This document shows positions 1 to 11,218 of a stretch of 64,000 nt of DNA, piece after piece; position 1 is the stretch's first letter, and every line of letters begins with the position of its first letter. Position numbers and translations under genes: made by a program. The notes beneath the pieces are model-generated. The model was not told where the DNA came from. It saw only the letters and a list, made by a program, of their open reading frames with translations, and did no database searches. The stretch is taken from positions 24,964,433 through 25,028,432 of the forward strand of contig OY783192.1 of NCBI GenBank assembly GCA_963678675.1, in the 5' to 3' direction. This stretch comes from Xiphydria camelus (lineage: Eukaryota; Arthropoda; Insecta; Hymenoptera; Xiphydriidae).

Positions 1-840
1 GAGCCGAGGGTCGAGAGGGTCGGCGCTATCTGGCGTCAGGCCGCCAAAGCATGAAGGGTCGCCACATGACAAACTTTAATTAAACACAAACTATCACAAA
101 ATATTTAAACAAGATAACTGATCATTTTCTTTTTTACAAATACCTATTGTTAAGGGGTTTAAAGAGTAGATAAATACCAAAAGTATTTAAAAATCTGACA
201 CAGGCAAGTTCCCTATTAATTAATTATTATTTGAAAACCACTAAATGTATTAAATAACTTAATTTATGAAAATGATAGTAAATTTGAGGTAAGATTTTTA
301 TTATATTCTTTTCGTTGAAAGAGAAATGAGTTGAGAAAATAGGAACATCATATTCCTCACTCCTTCCCTTTCCCGCTATAATAATTCCTCTTCCAATGAA
401 GAAAATTAAATTTTAATTTTATTTATCTATATTTTATTCATTCACAAAAATGTGTATATTTTTATTGATTGATTGATTGATTTATCAACATTATAGAGAG
501 AGGAATTAATAAAATTGCTAATACATTGCCCCACCCCCTTTCCTTTCAATTCAAGGCTACCTATAAATAATTTTCCGTTCAGAATGTTTAATTGATTATC
601 TATGAATTTTAAATTATACGAAAAAGAGCTAAACAGACGTGTTAGGACATCCACTAGCTTGAAAGAATATATCCGACTTATTAAGGACAGTGAAGGCCAT
701 ATTTACATATCAGGACAACTCAGGTTTTAGAGGAAAATCCCTTTACAGGTATTCTAAGACTCTACCCGGTCTACCCAGGTCTAAACAGACCTTAAAGCAG
801 GTCAATTCAGAATGGAACAGGTCAAAATCTTCGACTCGGG
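1..840 (+). mobile_element. Composite repeat, copy A (right part only)
   Basis: The first 840 bases match 9,250-10,849 almost throughout, apart from a 734-bp insertion in the second copy. Both copies end in the same terminus (...TCGACTCGGG), and each interrupts the same gypsy-like element: copy A directly before the RT block at 841, copy B inside env. The left end of copy A lies outside the window. The terminal ~160 bases carry several AGGTCTA-type subrepeats (about 770-815), as expected for transposase-binding subterminal repeats. Its superfamily is not recognised. Confidence 0.7.
67..649 (-). repeat. LTR-like segment with adjoining Arg-type primer binding site (copy A)
   Basis: Read on the minus strand the segment begins TGTCC at 649 and ends TGTCA at 67, followed by TGGCGACCC (64-56), which looks like the tRNA-Arg primer binding site used by gypsy-type elements. 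An AATAAA signal lies inside the minus-strand segment. Positions 1-55 would be the untranslated leader. The matching segment in copy B is 9,315-9,904. It is nested inside the composite repeat. LTR limits are inferred from these signals only. Confidence 0.45.
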
Positions 841-1115
841 TACCCTCTCCCGAATATTGAGGACATTTTAGATCAGTTAGGTCACGCGCACTATTTCACG
901 ACCCTAGACCTCGCTAGCGGTTTCCATCAGATTCCCATGGATCCCAAGGACGCACCGAAAACAGTTTTTACCACACCGAGTGGTCACTACGAATACACTC
1001 GCATGCCTTTCGGTTTGAAGAATGCACCAGCTTGCTTCCAAAGATTGATGAATAACGTACTGAGCGGTTTAAACAACACAAGTAATGCTTTGTTTATCTC
1101 GACGACATAGTTATA
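841..1115 (+). pseudogene. Reverse transcriptase, first part (gypsy type)
   Basis: Translation from 841 gives a typical Ty3/gypsy RT block: [10 protein letters not shown], then [11 protein letters not shown], then [18 protein letters not shown]. The catalytic YLDD box follows at about 1,099-1,110 but in a different frame, so a frameshift lies near 1,085. The reading is then broken at 1,115 by an inserted TA-flanked element and resumes at 2,892. Together these are the palm and fingers of an RT that would copy the element RNA into DNA in the cytoplasm. The upstream RT and protease are absent. Confidence 0.9.
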
Positions 1116-2889
1116 CAGTGTGAGTCAAATGTCTGGAGCAATGGGAAAACCAGAAAATTCTGGTAAAAACGCTCGGACACGTTAATCACTATTTTTTGGG
1201 GGAACAATTTTAGTGTATTCGGTTGCTCAAAAATGTGACGTGTGGTGGCGCTGCAGGCCTTAGGTCGAATTTTTCAAATTGCATGTGGTATTTTTTATTG
1301 CATATTCTGAAAGGTGAGGCTTTTCTGAGTATTTTGGTATGCCATGTGTGGGGGGTTGATACATGAATTTTTTGAGAAATTTTGAAAAAACTGATGCGGT
1401 TTTAATCCAGCGCGTTTGAAGGTTCCGCTTGCTCCGCCTGGCAGAGTGGCCGAGGAGTGGGGGAAACACCTATTCGCAGAAGAGGGCTAAAGGTCCAGAT
1501 ACACATGCTAGTTTCGAGCACGCAAGCATGCTTTTTTCCAGGAAGTGCTCCTAGTAGCATGTGTATCCAAGTCTTGCTCGTTTCGAGCATGCTTAAAATA
1601 AGCATGCTCACAAATCGACCGACGGTTGATTTTCGAGCATGCTTCCTGAGGCGGGGGTGAAAAGGGGAACGCTTATGAGCAAGTGTAGACGGTGTTTGCT
1701 AATAAGCATGCTCATATCCGTCGCGTCTAGTCGTGTTCCGTCGTGTCTAGTTGAACCTAATACAAATTTTATTTGAGATGAAAAGGAATTTATTCTCATT
1801 GAATAAGACACTATTTGAATTAGATAAATGTTCTACTAGGTTCGTACTCGATTAAAAAGATATGCAAAACATTAATTTAATGTAAATAAACTTTTATTCG
1901 ATGTAAATAAATGTCTATTTATCTCAAATAAATTTTTGTCTTATATAGGTTTGTATTTAACTAGACTTCTTCCCTCAGAGTACTTGATTATGGCGGAAAA
2001 AATGTTTCTTTGGGCCAAGTAAATATTCATTAGCTATTACTCTATTTTTGTTTGAATGGAAGAGATATTGTAATAATTCTTATACATTTATTAACTGCAA
2101 ATAAACTCTTTTCTCAGTATATGAAGTAACTTTGATCGAGCGAACAAAGTAATCGCTAAACTGACAAATTTCTAGAAAATCATAAACAGAACCAAGGAAT
2201 TTTACTTCCAAATTTGACCGTGATAAAAATTTAATCGCTGTTTCTCAGAATGTGACATACATTACAAATTATATTTCCTCTTTTATCTTTGAGCGCGATA
2301 ACAAATATTCGCCAGTTGCAGTTTTTCACGAATTACAGCCTGCCTGCTACAGACAGCCTCCTAGTAAATAGCATGTGTATCCGAGTGCTTACTTTAAGCA
2401 TGCTTATTTAGAAGCATGCTTAAAAGTAGCATGCTCATATCGAGCAAGTGTAGCAGTTAAAAGAGCATGCTTCTTTTAAGCATGCTCATAAGCATGCTTT
2501 TTTACTAGCATGTGTATCTGGACCTTAATGCGCAGGGCAACTTCGTCTCTACTGCAGTAGCTGGTGGGAGAAGCAAGCGGAACCTTCAAACGCGCTGGTT
2601 TAAAACCGCATCAGTTTTTTCAAAATTTCTCAAAAGATTCATGTATCAACCCCCCACACATGGCATACCAAAATACTCAGAAAAGCCTCACCTTTCAGAA
2701 TATGCAATAAAAAATACCACATGCAATTTGAAAAATTCGACCTAAGGCCTGCAGCGCCACCACACGTCACATTTTTGACCAACCGAATACACTAAAATTG
2801 TTCCCCCAAAAAATAGTGATTGACGTGTCCGAGCGTTTTCCCCAGAATTTTCTGGTTTTCCCATTGCTCCAGACATTTGACTCACACTG
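1116..2889. mobile_element. TA-flanked inverted-repeat element (Tc1/mariner-type ends) inside RT
   Basis: Begins CAGTGTGAGTCAAATG and ends with its complement at 2,889, with TA on both sides (1,114-1,115; 2,890-2,891). Removing the element and one TA joins the RT reading frame without shift, so the boundaries are firm. The inverted arms are about 310 bases (1,116-1,430 and 2,575-2,889), and both arms contain the same open stretch by mirror image. No transposase is visible. The interior is largely a second, nested element (1,491-2,525). Confidence 0.85.
1491..2525. mobile_element. Nested Harbinger-like MITE with AGCATGCT subterminal repeats
   Basis: Inverted ends AGGTCCAGATACACATGC at 1,491 and its complement ending 2,525, flanked by TAA on both sides (1,488-1,490; 2,526-2,528). 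A 3-bp TWA duplication is the PIF/Harbinger signature. Many copies of the palindrome AGCATGCT lie within about 200 bases of each end (1,505-1,710; 2,340-2,515), plausible protein-binding sites. The middle (1,740-2,330) is AT-rich and shows no coding signal. It sits inside the 1,116-2,889 element and is therefore younger. Confidence 0.65.
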
Positions 2890-2891
2890 TA

Positions 2892-3745
2892 TACGGATCG
2901 ACTTTGGATGACCACAATAGGAAACTTAGAAACGTTTTTTCAAGAATCCGCGAGAATAACTTAAAGTTACAACCTGACAAGTGTGAGTTTATGCAAGAAT
3001 CATGCCAGTATCTCGGGCATATAATTTCTGATAAAGGCGTTGAACCAAATCCAAGCAAAGTTGAAGCCATTCGCAAAATGCCCAAGCTTCAAAATCAAAA
3101 ACACGTGAAAACATTTTTAGGTATGATAGGTTATTATAGAAAATTCATCCCTGATTTTTCCACCATAGCTAAACCTTTGACAATGCTACTCAAGAAGGAC
3201 ACGATTTTCGCGTGGAATAATGAACAGGAGGAAGCATTTCAAATCTTAAAGCAGAAGTTAATCGAGAGAGAGAAGCCCCTTTTGCAATATCCTAACTTCG
3301 CGGAACCATTTACGCTCACATGCGACGCATTCAATGTGGAAATTGGCAGCGTGCTTTCCCAAATTAAGGAAGGAAAAGATTTACCGATAGCGTACTATTC
3401 GAGAACGCTAAACAATGCCGAACAAAATTAGTCTACTACTGAAAAGGAACTATTAGCCATTATAAATTCTGTCGAACATTTTAGGCCCTATCTCTATGGG
3501 CGAACTTTCACAATTTTACAGATCATCGAGCGTTACAATGGCTCTTTAGTTGCAAGAATCCCACTTCTAAATTGGTCAGATGGTGATTACGGCTCGAAGA
3601 ATACCAATACGAAATTAAATACAAGCCTGTGTGGTCGAATCAGTTCTAATGCCGATGGATTATCACGACTTGGTCACGAAAACGAAAATCAAATTAACAA
3701 GGTCTCAGTAAACATCACTACGAAACATTCGAAATCCTTCCAAGA
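2892..3745 (+). pseudogene. Reverse transcriptase C-terminal part and RNase H (gypsy type)
   Basis: The reading resumes at 2,892 directly after the TA duplication. It shows the RT thumb (LKLQPDKCEF, YLGHIISDKG, KTFLGMIGYYRKFIPDFS) and then RNase H (LTCDAFN at about 3,318, AYYSRTLNNAEQN, then EKELLAI). An in-frame stop lies at 3,429-3,431, and a frameshift near 3,520 follows. From 3,620 the frame runs through DGLSRLGHENE, the usual end of RNase H. RNase H would digest the RNA template during reverse transcription. Confidence 0.88.
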
Positions 3746-3785
3746 CTACATCAAATTCCATTATACTAACCAAGACGTGATTATA

Positions 3786-4158
3786 CAGGGTGGACCAGGT
3801 TAAACGTCATTTTTTTTATATGTGATAGAACAACAACAAAAAAGTAGACTTTCATAAGAAAATTTTTTTCAAAAATGTTTCCTAACAAAGATACAGGGTG
3901 TCAAAGTTTCGAAAAAAAAATGGTTTTCTCATCATAACCTCTAAACTACTTGATCGATTTCCACGAAGTTTCGCACAAAGGCTAATGTAGAACAGCTCTA
4001 AGCAATAATTAAATAATTTTTAAAAATTCTCCAGTGGCGTAGATACTAGGGGCCGGTACCCCCCTTTCCCCCTCCCAATCTTCGGCGCCATTGGATATTT
4101 TGCAAAGAAAATTTAATTATTGGATTCCCCGTTTAATTTAGAGAAAAAAATCACCCTG
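3786..4158. mobile_element. Small inverted-end insertion or remnant between RNase H and integrase
   Basis: The pol reading is lost at 3,785 and picks up near 4,164. The intervening DNA starts CAGGGTGGACC just after TA (3,784-3,785) and ends CACCCTG at 4,158. The 7-base ends are inverted, but no TA follows the right end, so the duplication has decayed or the right limit is wrong. Inside are A/T runs and a GGGGCCGGTACCCCC stretch at about 4,050. No coding signal was seen. Confidence 0.4.
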
Positions 4159-4163
4159 CCCCT

Positions 4164-5640
4164 TTGACGAAAATTCGCGACCTAATTATTCTATTATGGT
4201 CACTAGATCTGGATGCATCCAACCAATACTCTGATTACATACAATCAAACTTTGAAATCACGAACATCAATCCGGTACTAAATGGATTTTCTAAAATTCA
4301 AAATCGAAATGAGGAAGTCTATCTGTTGTTCCCTCTGAACTTACATTTAGATAAGCTAGAATACAAAAATATTTTCGAAGCATTTCAGAGTATAAAGAAT
4401 TCTATTAGCACCAACAAATTTGTCTTAATTCCTCCTGAAAGACACCAAAATATCAAGATACATCAGCTTTACGAAATTATGAAATTCTTATTCCCGAAAA
4501 ACGAAATTACAATTTTCAATACCACAAAAGTCGTCCCTAAGACTCAAGAAGAAATCAAAAAAATCTTAGAAGAGAACCATGATAGTAAATTATCAGGTCA
4601 CTACGGTTTTCACAAGACATACTTAAAGATCAAAGAAACGTATTATATTGGCCTACTCTAAAATCAGACATACGAAAATATGTCAAAAACTGTCACTCCT
4701 GTCAACTAAACAAAACCAAGTTCAAGCACACTAAGCAACCAATGGAAATCACTACCACTTCAAGTAAGCCCTTTGAGAGACTAGCCATTGATATTGTTGA
4801 TTCATTGCCCCTTACTGAATCCGCGGGAATAGATTTATTCTCACTGCACAAGATGATTTAACAAAGTTTTGCCTATATAGCCGAAGCCACACCAAATCAC
4901 GAAGCCTCAACTATTGCGCAAATTTTAGCTAAACTATACGCTATTTGGAATTCCCAAAACTTTCCTGACGGATCAAAAGGTCCAGATTTCATGTCCGATC
5001 TGATAAAGGACTTGAGTAATCTTTTTACAAAGCACATTTCTACGACTCCTTATCACCCAGAATCAAATGGAGCGCTAGAACGTTCGCATATTTATCCTTA
5101 AAAGACTACCTCAAACACTATATCAAACCAACTCAAACTGATTGGGATGAATATATCCCATTCGCACAATATTCAGCTATAACACGTCAATTCACAAGTC
5201 CACGAAATTTACCCGTTACGAGCTACTATTTGGTCAAAAAGCTTATTTACCCTCATCGATTACGCAAGATCCAAAATTCCATTACACTTATGATGACTAC
5301 ATACGTTCCCTAAAACACAAACTCAACACCTCATTCAAAATAGCAAGAGATAACGCAATCGAGTCAAAAATCAAAAGCAAGGTATACTATGACAAGAAAT
5401 CAAATCCCACTTAATTTAAAAAGGACGATCTCGTCCGTCTCTACCGAAAACACACCAAGCCCGGATTATCAAGGAAATTGAGCAGTAATTTCCAAGGTCC
5501 CTATAAAATCACTGACGTTTATCCTAATCACACAGTTGAGATCCAAATAGGGAAGAAGAAAGTCAAGTATCATATTAATCTCTTGGAACATTATTTTTCA
5601 GATGAATCCGACAATACCGACCTCGCTCTTCCTTCTACTT
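4164..5640 (+). pseudogene. Integrase region of the gypsy-like pol
   Basis: Zinc-binding HHCC motif: GHYGFHKTY (about 4,592-4,620), then in another frame NCHSCQLNK (4,690-4,716). Core domain pieces include LAIDIVDSLPLTES (4,780) and, past a deletion or frameshift near 4,830-4,960, TTPYHPESNGALERSH (about 5,043-5,090). The C-terminal part (5,425-5,625) reads NFQGPYKITD and ends near SDESDN, overlapping the env start as in related elements. The enzyme would insert the DNA copy into chromosomes. At least three frameshifts or stops are present. Confidence 0.85.
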
Positions 5641-7262
5641 CCCATCTCAATAATTAGTCAATACTACATTAACACGCCGATCACGCAGTCTAGTGGCATA
5701 TTTTACGAAAACAAAGGAATCGCCCAAGTTTCCAATTCTAAATTAACTTTTTTAACTCACCTTAATATATCTTATTTGACTCAAGCTCGTACAGTGATTA
5801 AAACTACCTTTCTAAAATCACTACGTTTATGCCAATCAGGCTTGAAAGATACCTCGGTACCAAATCACGTCACCTTTCATTGTGAACAAACACTAAAAGT
5901 CATTGACAAGGAATTGCGTGACATCGACGAAAAAACGAAATTTTGCATCACATGCTAGCCCAAGATCCTAGCAACAGAAAACGCCGCGGATTGATAAACG
6001 GAGTTTCTAACGCATTAAAATGGTTGTTCGGCACTCCTGATGCCGACGACGCGCAATACTTTACAGACAGCATTAGCATGCTCGTTAATGACAATAAACA
6101 AACCCAGACGTTGTTAAAGTCCCAAGTTCAAATAATTTCCAACACTATCTGGAATTTTAATGTTTCTATTAACTCATTAAAGAAAAATGAGGACGTGATG
6201 AACGAAAATATCAGAAAAATTAATCAGTTTTCAACGCAAATAAATACTTACATTTTTTTTACGCGACTTGCTATAGAAGCACTAATTACAGAACAAATTA
6301 TGACCCTGTTGTCACTTACTAATCAAATATCTACAGAATTAGACAAATATATCGAAGCTATTAATTTGAGCCGCCATAATATTGTTTCACCATTGATAAT
6401 TACCCCTAAAATCTTATTAGAGGAACTCTTGGCATACAAAGGCGATTATAAGCTACCTTTGAGTCCCACATACGAAAATCTGCACACGTTCTATAAATTG
6501 ATAAGCTTGCGAACGATTGTGATTAAGAAAAATATGATATTCGCCATAAACATCCCTCTTACAACCAAAATGAATTTTCATCTCTACCAAATGATCTCAC
6601 TCCCAATACAACACGAAAACAGCTCCATATTCTCATATATTAAACCGAAACATCCTTACTTACTCCTGTCACTCTCCAAGACTTATTATAACCTCTTGCG
6701 AGATTTGTCTGAATGTAACGAATATCTTAGCGGACGATACTTGTGTGTCAACGTCCATACTAATAAAGCCACGGACCTGCCAACCTGCGAGGTGGAACTA
6801 CTGCATCCACATGTAGACCACATCCCTGACGACTGTCGGACAAAAACCATAAGAGCCACGATCGAGACATGGAGGTACATCGATGACAACCAATGGCTTT
6901 ACATTCTACAAGGAACAACCACCCTTACGCTTATCTGTGGAGAAAAAAAAGACCACGTCGAAGACCTTGTACTGCGCCAAACGGGCATTCTAAAATTGAG
7001 CAATCAGTGCAAAGGATTCACAAACGCTTTCTCCTTGGAACCAACGGGGATTGCTAATAAAAACGTGACATATTACATTCCATCACCCAACATCCTTGAG
7101 AACGATTGCTGCATCCTTCAAGAAAACGAAAAAGAGATTAAATCACCGAAAAATTGCAACCAGTACATCTCACTAATATAGACCTGGCAGACTTAAAATA
7201 CGCCAACAAGAAACTAGACCAGTTTGACGAAATCATCACAAAACGCCTAAACGAACCATTCA
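5602..7262 (+). pseudogene. Env-like glycoprotein, N-terminal and central part
   Basis: The ATG at 5,602 lies within the end of pol and opens with a hydrophobic leader (SLFLLLPISII) that looks like a signal peptide. The first frame stops at 5,956-5,958; the same protein continues in the frame of 5,943-7,181. A furin-type site RKRR at about 5,970 is followed by GLINGVSNALKWLFGTPDAD, matching the fusion-peptide region of errantivirus Env and baculovirus F-like proteins. Cys-rich ectodomain follows. Another frame change near 7,155 continues to 7,262, where a Harbinger MITE interrupts. Broken in several places; no function expected. Confidence 0.8.
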
Positions 7263-7996
7263 AGGTTGATTCTCACTATACGTTCTGTTTCCGTTCCATA
7301 ACCGTTCCAGATACGTTCAGTAAAATTCTAGTCTGTTCACATTTTTCCGTCAGTGTTCAGTCTCCTTTCCATCAAAATAGTGGGTGTTGTATGCAATAGT
7401 GTTAAAATGTGGTCCGATGAAAACCTAATCATAGCTGCTATTACGTTAGATGAAAAAGCTTGCTTAAAAAGAAAAAAACGAAGATTTTGGGTGCATGAAA
7501 TGTTAAAAAAAAGAAATATTGATGGAGAATATGTTATATTATATGGACGAATAGAAGTCGAGGGAGATCTAGAACGCGCGAGATCATCGTGACCTCTCGC
7601 TCCCCTATAATGATGGAGAAACGGTAGCTGTTTAGGAAAGTCGATCCTGCGAGTAATGTATCGTTAGCACTCCTTCAGGGATAGGATTTTGCCTCACCAG
7701 TTCAATCAGTTTCTCGTCATTCATATTTCAAAATTAAAAGCAAACGCGCTGTCCGCCAAACAACATGTAACTGACCCGCAAAGACTCTGTTCCCACTATC
7801 CTTACCGCTTCCGATACGTTTCAGTCTGTCCATCAAAGATACGTTTGCGTTTAAACTGAACGGAAGTGTTCAGAAACGGTATCTAAACGGAACGGAAAGT
7901 GTGTATACCTACACTTATTTTCATGTCATAATATTTTATGTAAACAGAACGGAACCGATATGGAACGGAAACGGAATGTATAGTGAGAATCAACCT
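7263..7996 (+). mobile_element. Harbinger-derived MITE carrying a 5' transposase fragment (copy 1)
   Basis: Inverted ends AGGTTGATTCTCACTATACG and complement, TCA on both sides (7,260-7,262; 7,997-7,999). Removing it restores the env frame just before the membrane anchor. A second copy lies at 37,711-38,448 with TTA duplications, and the two are very similar over the full length. The 3-bp duplication and the coding fragment inside place it in PIF/Harbinger. Confidence 0.88.
7407..7592 (+). pseudogene. PIF/Harbinger transposase N-terminal fragment
   Basis: An ATG at 7,407 opens 61 codons. The stretch RRFWVHEMLKKRNIDGEY is the conserved N-terminal signature of Harbinger transposases (W-V-x3-L-x3-R-x3-G-x-Y), which precedes the DDE nuclease. 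Everything after about residue 60 is missing, so the element depends on a full-length relative. The matching fragment in copy 2 (37,857-38,042) is also open, which points to recent spread of the deleted form. Confidence 0.75.
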
Positions 7997-7999
7997 TCA

Positions 8000-8225
8000 T
8001 AGTGACCCACACAAGATGGTACACAATCGCATTAGGCATACTCGGCGCTTTTATTGCCCTTATTATTATCGGAAATTTCTGTCGCTATTTTGGCTGTTTG
8101 AATCTACTAAAACGATTGTTCTGCTTCACGAGGAATCCATCAAATGGAGAATTGGTGGCTCCTATTATCAAGAATTTTGTAAATTGCACGTTCGATTCGC
8201 ATGTACGCACCGAATTTCGTGAATC
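8000..8225 (+). pseudogene. Env membrane anchor segment
   Basis: After the MITE the env reading continues with a strongly hydrophobic stretch (LGILGAFIALIIIGNF, about 8,030-8,078), the transmembrane segment, then a basic and Cys-containing cytoplasmic part. The composite repeat interrupts at 8,226. The tail resumes at 10,850. Confidence 0.75.
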
Positions 8226-8507
8226 CCCGAGTCGAAGATTTTGACCTGGTAAGCCCTGCTAAGAATGAACGTTTGCAGGCCTAAAAGGAATGAACCAGGT
8301 CTTCGTGAAATGTAGAAAGTAAACCTTGCTTGTCCTTTCATAGCCTATATATAGTTACGGTGAATATCAAATGCAAACAGGTCTAACACGGACTTTTCAC
8401 AGTAGACCTGGGAAAGCCGTTATTATCCTATCGGAGGTACTAACCAGGTCTAAGAAGGCCTTCTGAATTTTGTTTTCCCCACCCTTTTCCCCTTCCTCGC
8501 ACGTATA

Positions 8508-8994
8508 CCGCATGTCCCATAAGAAACGCAACAAGCGACATTTACCTTCGGCAGTATTTGCCGACGATGCATGAGTCGGTATACCGTATGTCCCACTCTG
8601 TACGGGCCAGTTTGAAAGTTACCTTCAGGGAGGTTTGGTCGGTAATCGAAACATTTAATACCGGTAGAAGTCGAGTCGGTAGTTAGAGTTGGTGTCAATT
8701 CGGGAGATCGAAGCGTCTAACCTCGAAATTATGAATTTGTGAATAATGGTGAGTAATTTCCATTATTCACAAAATCATAATTTCGAAGTTAGACGCTTCG
8801 AGATCACCCGAATTGATACCAACTCTAATTACCGACTCGACTTCTACCGGTATTAAATGACTCAAGTACCGACCAAGCCTCCCCGAAGATAACTTCAAAC
8901 TGGCCCGTACAGAGTGGGACATACGGTATGCGCACCGTCGGTAAATAATGCCGAAGGTAAATGTCGCTTATTGCGCTTCTTATGGGACATACGG
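8508..8994. mobile_element. 487-bp fold-back MITE with TA duplications
   Basis: Nearly a complete palindrome centred at about 8,751, with arms of about 240 bases. Ends CCGCATGTCCCATAAG and, on the other side, complement of CCGTATGTCCCATAAG; TA at 8,506-8,507 and 8,995-8,996. A transcript would form one long hairpin. No coding content. Confidence 0.85.
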
Positions 8995-8996
8995 TA

Positions 8997-9113
8997 AATA
9001 AATATGCAGTTATGTAATTTGTATTTAACACATTTAGTGTCATGAACGTCACGTGTCGAAAAATCTTGTTCAAAAATTGTCTGCGGCGAACGAACGAAAA
9101 TTACGTTCGCCAT
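8997..9113 (-). pseudogene. Possible start of an LTR-element gag-like ORF, truncated
   Basis: On the minus strand an ATG at 9,113 follows the LTR, primer binding site and about 200 bases of leader, the position of gag. It reads about 38 codons (beginning MANVIFVRSPQ) and then runs into the fold-back MITE. No recognised Gag motif is visible in so short a piece; the call rests on position only. Confidence 0.3.
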
Positions 9114-9314
9114 TTCGACCCGGAATCGGCCTATGGACTCGACAGTAAGGCTAGGCCGACTCCTGCCTTAGACGCCCTGTGGTCCTCTTATATAGAAATT
9201 TACTGAAGTTTTACTACCGAGAGCCGACAGCCGGGGGCCAGGAGCCGCGAGCCGAGGGTCGAGAGGGTCGGCGCTATCTGGCGTCAGGCCGCCAAAGCAT
9301 GACGGGTCGCCACA

Positions 9315-9904
9315 TGACAAACTTTAATTAAACACAAACTATCACAAAATATTTAAACAAGATAACTGATCATTTTCTTTTTTACAAATACCTATTGTTA
9401 AGGTTTAAAGAGTAGATAAATACCAAAAGTATTTTAAAATCTGTCACAGGCAAGTTCCCTTTTAATTAATTATTATTTGAAAACCACTAAATGTATTAAA
9501 TAACTTAATTTATGAAAATGATAGTAAATTTTAAGTCAGATTTTTATTATATTCTTTTCGTTGAAAGGGAAATGAGTTGAGAAAATAGGAACATCATATT
9601 CCTCACTCCTTCCCTTTCCCGCTATAATAATTCCTCTTCTAATGAAGAAAATAAAATTTTAATTTTATTTATCTATATTTTATTCATTCACAAAAATGTG
9701 TATATTTTTATTGATTGATTGATTGATTTATTTATTTATCAACATTATAGAGAGAGGAATTAATAAAATTGCTAATACATTGCCCCCCTCCCCTTTCCTT
9801 TCAATTCAAGGCTGCCTATAAATAATTTTCCGTTCAGAATGTTTAATTGATTATCTATGAATTTTAAATTATACGAAAAAGAGCTAAACAGACGTGTTAG
9901 AACA
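9315..9904 (-). repeat. LTR-like segment with Arg-type primer binding site (copy B)
   Basis: Minus strand: TGTT at 9,904, AATAAA near 9,710, end TGTCA at 9,315, then TGGCGACCCG at 9,312-9,303. Leader 9,302-9,114 contains stretches shared with 13,583-13,725. This is the 5' end of an LTR retrotransposon lying in reverse orientation inside the composite repeat. Confidence 0.5.
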
Positions 9905-9939
9905 TCGACTAGCTTGAAAGAATATATCCGACTTATTAA

Positions 9940-10673
9940 GGTATTTCCATGGTTTTGCGTTTTTCTTACGAATCTCATGAAATTTTGCCAATCAAAAGAC
10001 TGAAATATTACTCATCGATTCCCAAAATTTCAAAAGGCTGAGCCATGTAGTTTAAAAGATAATGTTAATTCAAAGTAGCATTTTCTACACTGACTTTCAA
10101 TGGCTAACATGTAGAAAGACGGTACCTCAGTGACGTTTTGAGCTATAACTACAGAACCAATCTTACAATGTTAAAGAAAAACTAACGGCGAATAAAATGA
10201 TATTGTAGGATTATGTTCACAAAAACTGGAAGTGCTGAGCCATATAGTTTCAGAGAAATTATAACTTAAAAACTGAGATTTTTCTTGAAACTGCAAAGTG
10301 GTGGGGACGAGTAACGGCGATGTGGCAACAGTGCGCACAGCTGATTTAGCCCTCTCCTGTGACTATGGGACTCAGTAGTACTTTTGCTACCGGAGAGGGG
10401 ATAGCCAGTGGCATGTCGCGGCAGCCCCCACTACGGCACGTAGTGGCAGGCACATAGCGGTATTCTAAGGAGAGAGAAGCACTGTTGCCACGATTAACGG
10501 GCCAGGCAGTGTATATGTGTGAGGTACATTTGTACACAGGAGGTCTCTGTGTAGCAAGGAGCTCAGAGTACAGAGTTACTCAAAAGTTTCGTTCGTGCGT
10601 AATACAGTTTGTGATCAGTTGTACTAAGTCCTGAAGCAAAAAATTTGAATACGACTGTCACCATTGAAATACC
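9940..10673. mobile_element. 734-bp TTAA-flanked insertion
   Basis: Present in copy B but absent from copy A, where the intact site (single TTAA, about 679-682) is preserved. Flanked by TTAA at 9,936-9,939 and 10,674-10,677, with 8-base inverted ends GGTATTTC/GAAATACC. TTAA duplication is the mark of piggyBac-type (also Kolobok-type) transposition. No transposase remnant was recognised. GC is higher than in the flanks between about 10,320 and 10,560. Confidence 0.85.
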
Positions 10674-10849
10674 TTAAGGACAGTGAAGGCCATATTTACA
10701 TATCAGGACAACTCAGGTGTGTGTGTGTGTGTTTTAGAAGAAAATCCCTTTACAGGTATTCTAAGACTCTACCCGGTCTACCCAGGTCTAAACAGACCTT
10801 AAAGCAGGTCTATTCAGAATGGAACACAGGTCAAAATCTTCGACTCGGG

Positions 10850-11068
10850 TCATCACGAGAAATCGTGACGTACGATGTGAGACGAGGAACATCAAGGATC
10901 CGTGCCATACCGGACACCACTGACGATGATCCAGACGAAGAACGACAGGAGTTCGACCACTACCACCCACCCCCCTCTAAGGAAGGAACCTCTTTCGTCT
11001 ACATGGCAGAAGAAGCACTACGCCAACTTAGAGTAAATAGGCGACACGATCATGAATTCTATTTCTAA
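10850..11068 (+). pseudogene. Env cytoplasmic tail
   Basis: Continues the env reading after the composite repeat with an acidic, proline-containing tail (DDDPDEERQEFDHYHPPPSK) to a stop at 11,066-11,068, about 160 bases before the polypurine tract. The frame is open in this segment. Confidence 0.6.
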
Positions 11069-11218
11069 TCGCTCTTTATATATATTACTTATATCCAAGC
11101 TTTTTTATAATCCGTATATCGTAGCTTTATAAGAATATCCTCCTATTTTTATATCGAGTCATAGTTCAAACATTTTTGCGATATGTCGAGTTTAATTGAA
11201 CACTCCGTGTTCAATCTT

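Larger units (their letters stand above)
8226..10849 (+). mobile_element. Composite repeat, copy B, with terminal inverted repeats
   Basis: Starts CCCGAGTCGAAGATTTTGAC and ends with the complement at 10,849; AGGTCTA-type subrepeats cluster near both ends (8,240-8,460; 10,770-10,815). It sits inside env. No target duplication is evident (left flank GAATC, right flank TCATC). Inside are a fold-back MITE (8,508-8,994), an LTR leader and LTR on the minus strand (about 9,000-9,904) and a TTAA-flanked insertion (9,940-10,673). The end structure suggests a DNA transposon, but no transposase is present and the superfamily is unclear. Confidence 0.65.

Noticed and set aside
10324..10560. GC-rich stretch in the TTAA element that might be a small RNA gene or promoter
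   Set aside because: No tRNA-like A/B boxes with cloverleaf, no snRNA motif and no clear promoter signal could be read.
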